8,773 bases of DNA, taken from assembly GCA_044353505.1 (NCBI GenBank), contig JBILBU010000055.1:1-8773 (forward strand), in the 5' to 3' direction. Both the position numbers and the translations under genes were made by a program. Positions within the stretch are counted from its first letter, which is position 1; every line of letters begins with the position of its first letter. The notes beneath the pieces were generated by a model that saw only the letters and a list, made by a program, of their open reading frames with translations, had not been told where the DNA came from and did no database searches. The DNA is from Pollutibacter sp044353505 (lineage in GTDB: Bacteria > Bacteroidota > Bacteroidia > Chitinophagales > Chitinophagaceae). This document shows, piece after piece, positions 6,629 through 8,773 of the stretch.

Positions 6629-7462
6629 ATGAAGAAGATAAAAATTGCCGTTCTAGACCTCAATGAAGGCGTGAAGAATGAAGGAATGAGATGCATTAAG
6701 GATATTATCTCCAGCATTATCCTGGAAAAAGAACAAACATTGGCTTGGGATAACTTTGAAGTGCGTAAAAAAATAGAAATACCAACTCTTGAATACGATA
6801 TCTATATTTCATCGGGAGGGCCAGGCAGCCCAATTGAAAGTGAAGGAAGTGAGTGGGAAAACAAATACTTCAGCTGGATTAGCGCAATTGAAAATTGGAA
6901 TGAGAATCCAAACAATGCCAATAAAAAGTTTGTGTTTTTTATTTGTCACTCATTTCAACTCGCATGTCGTTACTTCAAAGTAGCACAAGTCATCAAAAGG
7001 AAATCTACAGCCTTTGGTATCTTCCCTATTCATATGCTTAATCATCCAGGAATTATAGATCCCATATTTGATGGACTCAAAGATCCTTTCTTTGGAGTTG
7101 ACAGCCGTGAATATCAAGTTGTGCAACCAGATCTTGGCACACTTGAGGAAATGGGTGCAGAAGTACTCTGTATAGAAAAAGAGCGGCCTCATGTATCACT
7201 TGAAAGAGCGGTAATGGCAATCAGATTTAATCCCTATATGGTTGGCACACAATTCCATCCTGAAGCTGATGTATTGGGAATCAGCACTTACTTGCACCAA
7301 GAAGAGAAAAAACAAATGTTCCTTGAAGCCCATGGGCTAGAAAAATGGGAGTCTATGCTGGAGCACCTCAATGATCCAGATAAAATAAGTCTTACAAACA
7401 GCTGCATCGTTCCAAACTTTATACGCCAATCAATTGCTGCCATTAAAGAACCCAATGATTAA
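6629..7462 (+). CDS. class I glutamine amidotransferase-like protein
   Basis: A 277-residue stand-alone class I GATase-like protein, expected either to release ammonia from glutamine or to hydrolyse a gamma-glutamyl bond. The fold begins with KIKIAVLDLNEG (3-14). SSGGPGSP (61-68) is the oxyanion strand. The nucleophile C106 lies in FFICHSFQLA (103-112). The catalytic pair H210 and E212 lies in VGTQFHPEAD (205-214), so the triad is present. The elbow reads I-C-H-S-F-Q rather than the common G-C-x-G-x-Q, so both glycines flanking the usual Cys motif are replaced. The C-terminal ~60 residues run beyond the GATase core. It may give ammonia to one of the neighbouring ligases, or trim gamma-glutamyl groups. 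The 48-base gap before it has no convincing promoter. Its last 8 bases overlap the next gene. Confidence 0.85.
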   Translation: MKKIKIAVLDLNEGVKNEGMRCIKDIISSIILEKEQTLAWDNFEVRKKIEIPTLEYDIYISSGGPGSPIESEGSEWENKYFSWISAIENWNENPNNANKKFVFFICHSFQLACRYFKVAQVIKRKSTAFGIFPIHMLNHPGIIDPIFDGLKDPFFGVDSREYQVVQPDLGTLEEMGAEVLCIEKERPHVSLERAVMAIRFNPYMVGTQFHPEADVLGISTYLHQEEKKQMFLEAHGLEKWESMLEHLNDPDKISLTNSCIVPNFIRQSIAAIKEPND

Positions 7463-8648
7463 ATCAATAAGAGAAACATACAACAATGCCTTTAGCCAGG
7501 ATAAATACCAAGCATTCCTCACCGAATTAAATAGTAACTACCCTGGACAAATGGCATTTCGAATAGCAGAAACGCCTGTATTTGTTGACAAGAAATTAGG
7601 CCGTGAGATGATTGATACTTGCGAATACATTATTGACTTTATAAAAAATCCGAATTTTACAAGACTTACTGAAACGGCTATCCCCACAGCCGAAAAAATA
7701 CCAAACGAGAATCACTTTCCCCACTTTATTGCTTTTGATTTTGGCATTTGCAAGCGCGAAGATGATTCACTATATCCTGCATTGATTGAGATGCAGGGAT
7801 TCCCTACCCTATTTGGATTTCAATCCTATTATCCAAAAATACTAGAAAAATACATAGAGGTTCCTAAAGGGTTTAATCGATTTTTTAGCGGCCTCAATGA
7901 TGACTCATACCGTAAACTTCTCAGTGATGTGATTGTGGGTGATCATGCCAAAGAAGAAGTCGTTCTGCTTGAACTAAAACCAAAAACACAAAAAACACGT
8001 ATCGATTTCTCTTGCATCAAAGATTACCTTGGAGTCAATACAGTATGTATAACCAAGCTCATCAGAGAAGGCAGTAAATTGTATTATATCAACGAGGGTA
8101 GAAAAATCAGCATCAAAAGAATATACAACAGACTGGTAATGGATGAATTGAATGCAGCGAAAGAAACCCTCGGAGAGATTGTTGACATAACAGATGAACT
8201 TGATGTAGAGTGGGTGCCTCACCCAAACTGGTTCTATAGGATATCTAAGCATACCTTGCCTATGTTATCTCATCCCTTCATTCCAAAGACGGAATACCTA
8301 AATAACATTCAAGCCATACCCAAAGATCTTGAGCAATATGTACTCAAACCCTTATTTTCTTTTGCCGGACAAGGGGTTATAATTGATGTCAAAGCAGATG
8401 ACATTACAAAAATTAAAGACCCTGAAAACTGGATACTCCAAAAAAAAGTAACCTATGCAAGCTGCATAAAAACGCCTGATGAAGCATCAAAGGTTGAAAT
8501 CAGGTTAATGTACATCTGGAAGGATGACGATGATAGGCCTACCTTAACAACCAACCTTGCGAGGCTAAGCAAGGGGAAAATGATTGGTGTCCGTTATAAT
8601 GAAGAAAAAGAATGGGTTGGAGGTAGTGTTGCTTACTTTGAACAATAA
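7455..8648 (+). CDS. ATP-grasp-like ligase, apparently circularly permuted (glutathionylspermidine-synthetase style)
   Basis: A 397-residue protein, tentatively an ATP-dependent amide ligase. FIAFDFGICKREDDSLYPALIEMQGFPTL (91-119) resembles the N-terminal metal-site block of permuted ATP-grasps, where glutathionylspermidine-synthetase-like proteins have an E-x-N-x-D-x-P-T stretch; here it reads E112-M-Q-G-F-P-T. IKRIYNRLVMDEL (220-232) follows. The nucleotide-binding region comes late: YVLKPLFSFAGQGV (296-308... K298, G305, G307), then WILQKKV (326-332) and KVEIRLMYIW (346-355). Finding the metal block before the glycine loop is what suggests permutation. The ATG at 7455 is preferred over an in-frame ATG at 7434, because it forms the tight ATGATTAA overlap with the amidotransferase gene and the short extension MLPLKNP looks like read-through of overlapping sequence. 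Substrates are unknown. Confidence 0.7.
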   Translation: MIKSIRETYNNAFSQDKYQAFLTELNSNYPGQMAFRIAETPVFVDKKLGREMIDTCEYIIDFIKNPNFTRLTETAIPTAEKIPNENHFPHFIAFDFGICKREDDSLYPALIEMQGFPTLFGFQSYYPKILEKYIEVPKGFNRFFSGLNDDSYRKLLSDVIVGDHAKEEVVLLELKPKTQKTRIDFSCIKDYLGVNTVCITKLIREGSKLYYINEGRKISIKRIYNRLVMDELNAAKETLGEIVDITDELDVEWVPHPNWFYRISKHTLPMLSHPFIPKTEYLNNIQAIPKDLEQYVLKPLFSFAGQGVIIDVKADDITKIKDPENWILQKKVTYASCIKTPDEASKVEIRLMYIWKDDDDRPTLTTNLARLSKGKMIGVRYNEEKEWVGGSVAYFEQ

Positions 8649-8669
8649 TCACAACTAAATAGATTAACT

Positions 8670-8773
8670 ATGATAACATTAAATGAGATTAAGGCAAAAG
8701 AAATTGCAACAGGAATCTTAGGAAAATATGTACACGGTAAGGATATGACCCTTGGCTGGTTAACAATCAAAGC
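8670..8773 (+). CDS. 5' part of a probable cupin-domain protein (partial)
   Basis: An ATG 21 bases after the second ATP-grasp gene opens a frame of 34 codons that runs off the window: it begins MITLNEIKAKEIATGILGKY and continues with VHGKDMTLGWLTIK. This looks like the first strands of a small single-domain cupin, whose His-rich metal-binding motif would come next and is not visible. No terminator separates it from the ligase operon, so it is probably the fifth gene. If it is a cupin it could be a small metal-dependent enzyme or sensor acting on the product. The family call is inferred from a short N-terminus only. Confidence 0.55.
   Translation, partial: MITLNEIKAKEIATGILGKYVHGKDMTLGWLTIK

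Noticed and set aside
7434..7454. The upstream ATG at 7434 for the second ATP-grasp gene
   Set aside because: It would add seven residues and lengthen the overlap to 29 bases, while the ATG at 7455 gives the compact stop/start overlap typical of operons. It cannot be fully excluded.

Overview
The window most likely comes from a member of the Bacteroidota, perhaps Cytophagales-like. The DNA is AT-rich and most genes lack a Shine-Dalgarno sequence. The clearest promoter (before ahcY) fits the Bacteroidota TTG/TAnnTTTG type, and the proteins (a DUF2911 lipoprotein, a PdxJ with the HPRPDERH variant) look Bacteroidota-like. This placement is judged by style, with no database search.

Left part (1-3640): a minus-strand gene start at the extreme left edge, a GNAT acetyltransferase, S-adenosylhomocysteine hydrolase (ahcY), pyridoxine 5'-phosphate synthase (pdxJ) and a small DUF2911 lipoprotein, mostly plus strand. 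The 132-bp ahcY-pdxJ gap holds an unusual inverted array of 8-bp repeats that can fold into a long nested hairpin. A strong hairpin terminator closes the DUF2911 gene and overlaps the stop codon of the convergent esterase gene.

Middle (3636-4500): a minus-strand alpha/beta-hydrolase esterase with an EF-hand-like loop, then a 94-bp divergent intergenic region.

Right part (4501-8773): a tight plus-strand operon of five genes: an ATP-grasp ligase, a YbdK-type carboxylate-amine ligase (GCS2 family), a class I glutamine amidotransferase-like protein, a second ATP-grasp-like protein that appears circularly permuted (glutathionylspermidine-synthetase style), and the start of a probable cupin-like protein that runs off the window. 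Gaps are 13 and 48 bp, then an 8-bp overlap, then 21 bp. Three probable amide-bond-forming ligases beside an amidotransferase-like enzyme suggest ATP-dependent assembly of a small peptide-like or amidated metabolite, or peptide tagging. No substrate can be read from the sequence. This operon is the best candidate here for an undescribed system, although comparative genomics of amidoligases has predicted gene neighbourhoods of this general kind.
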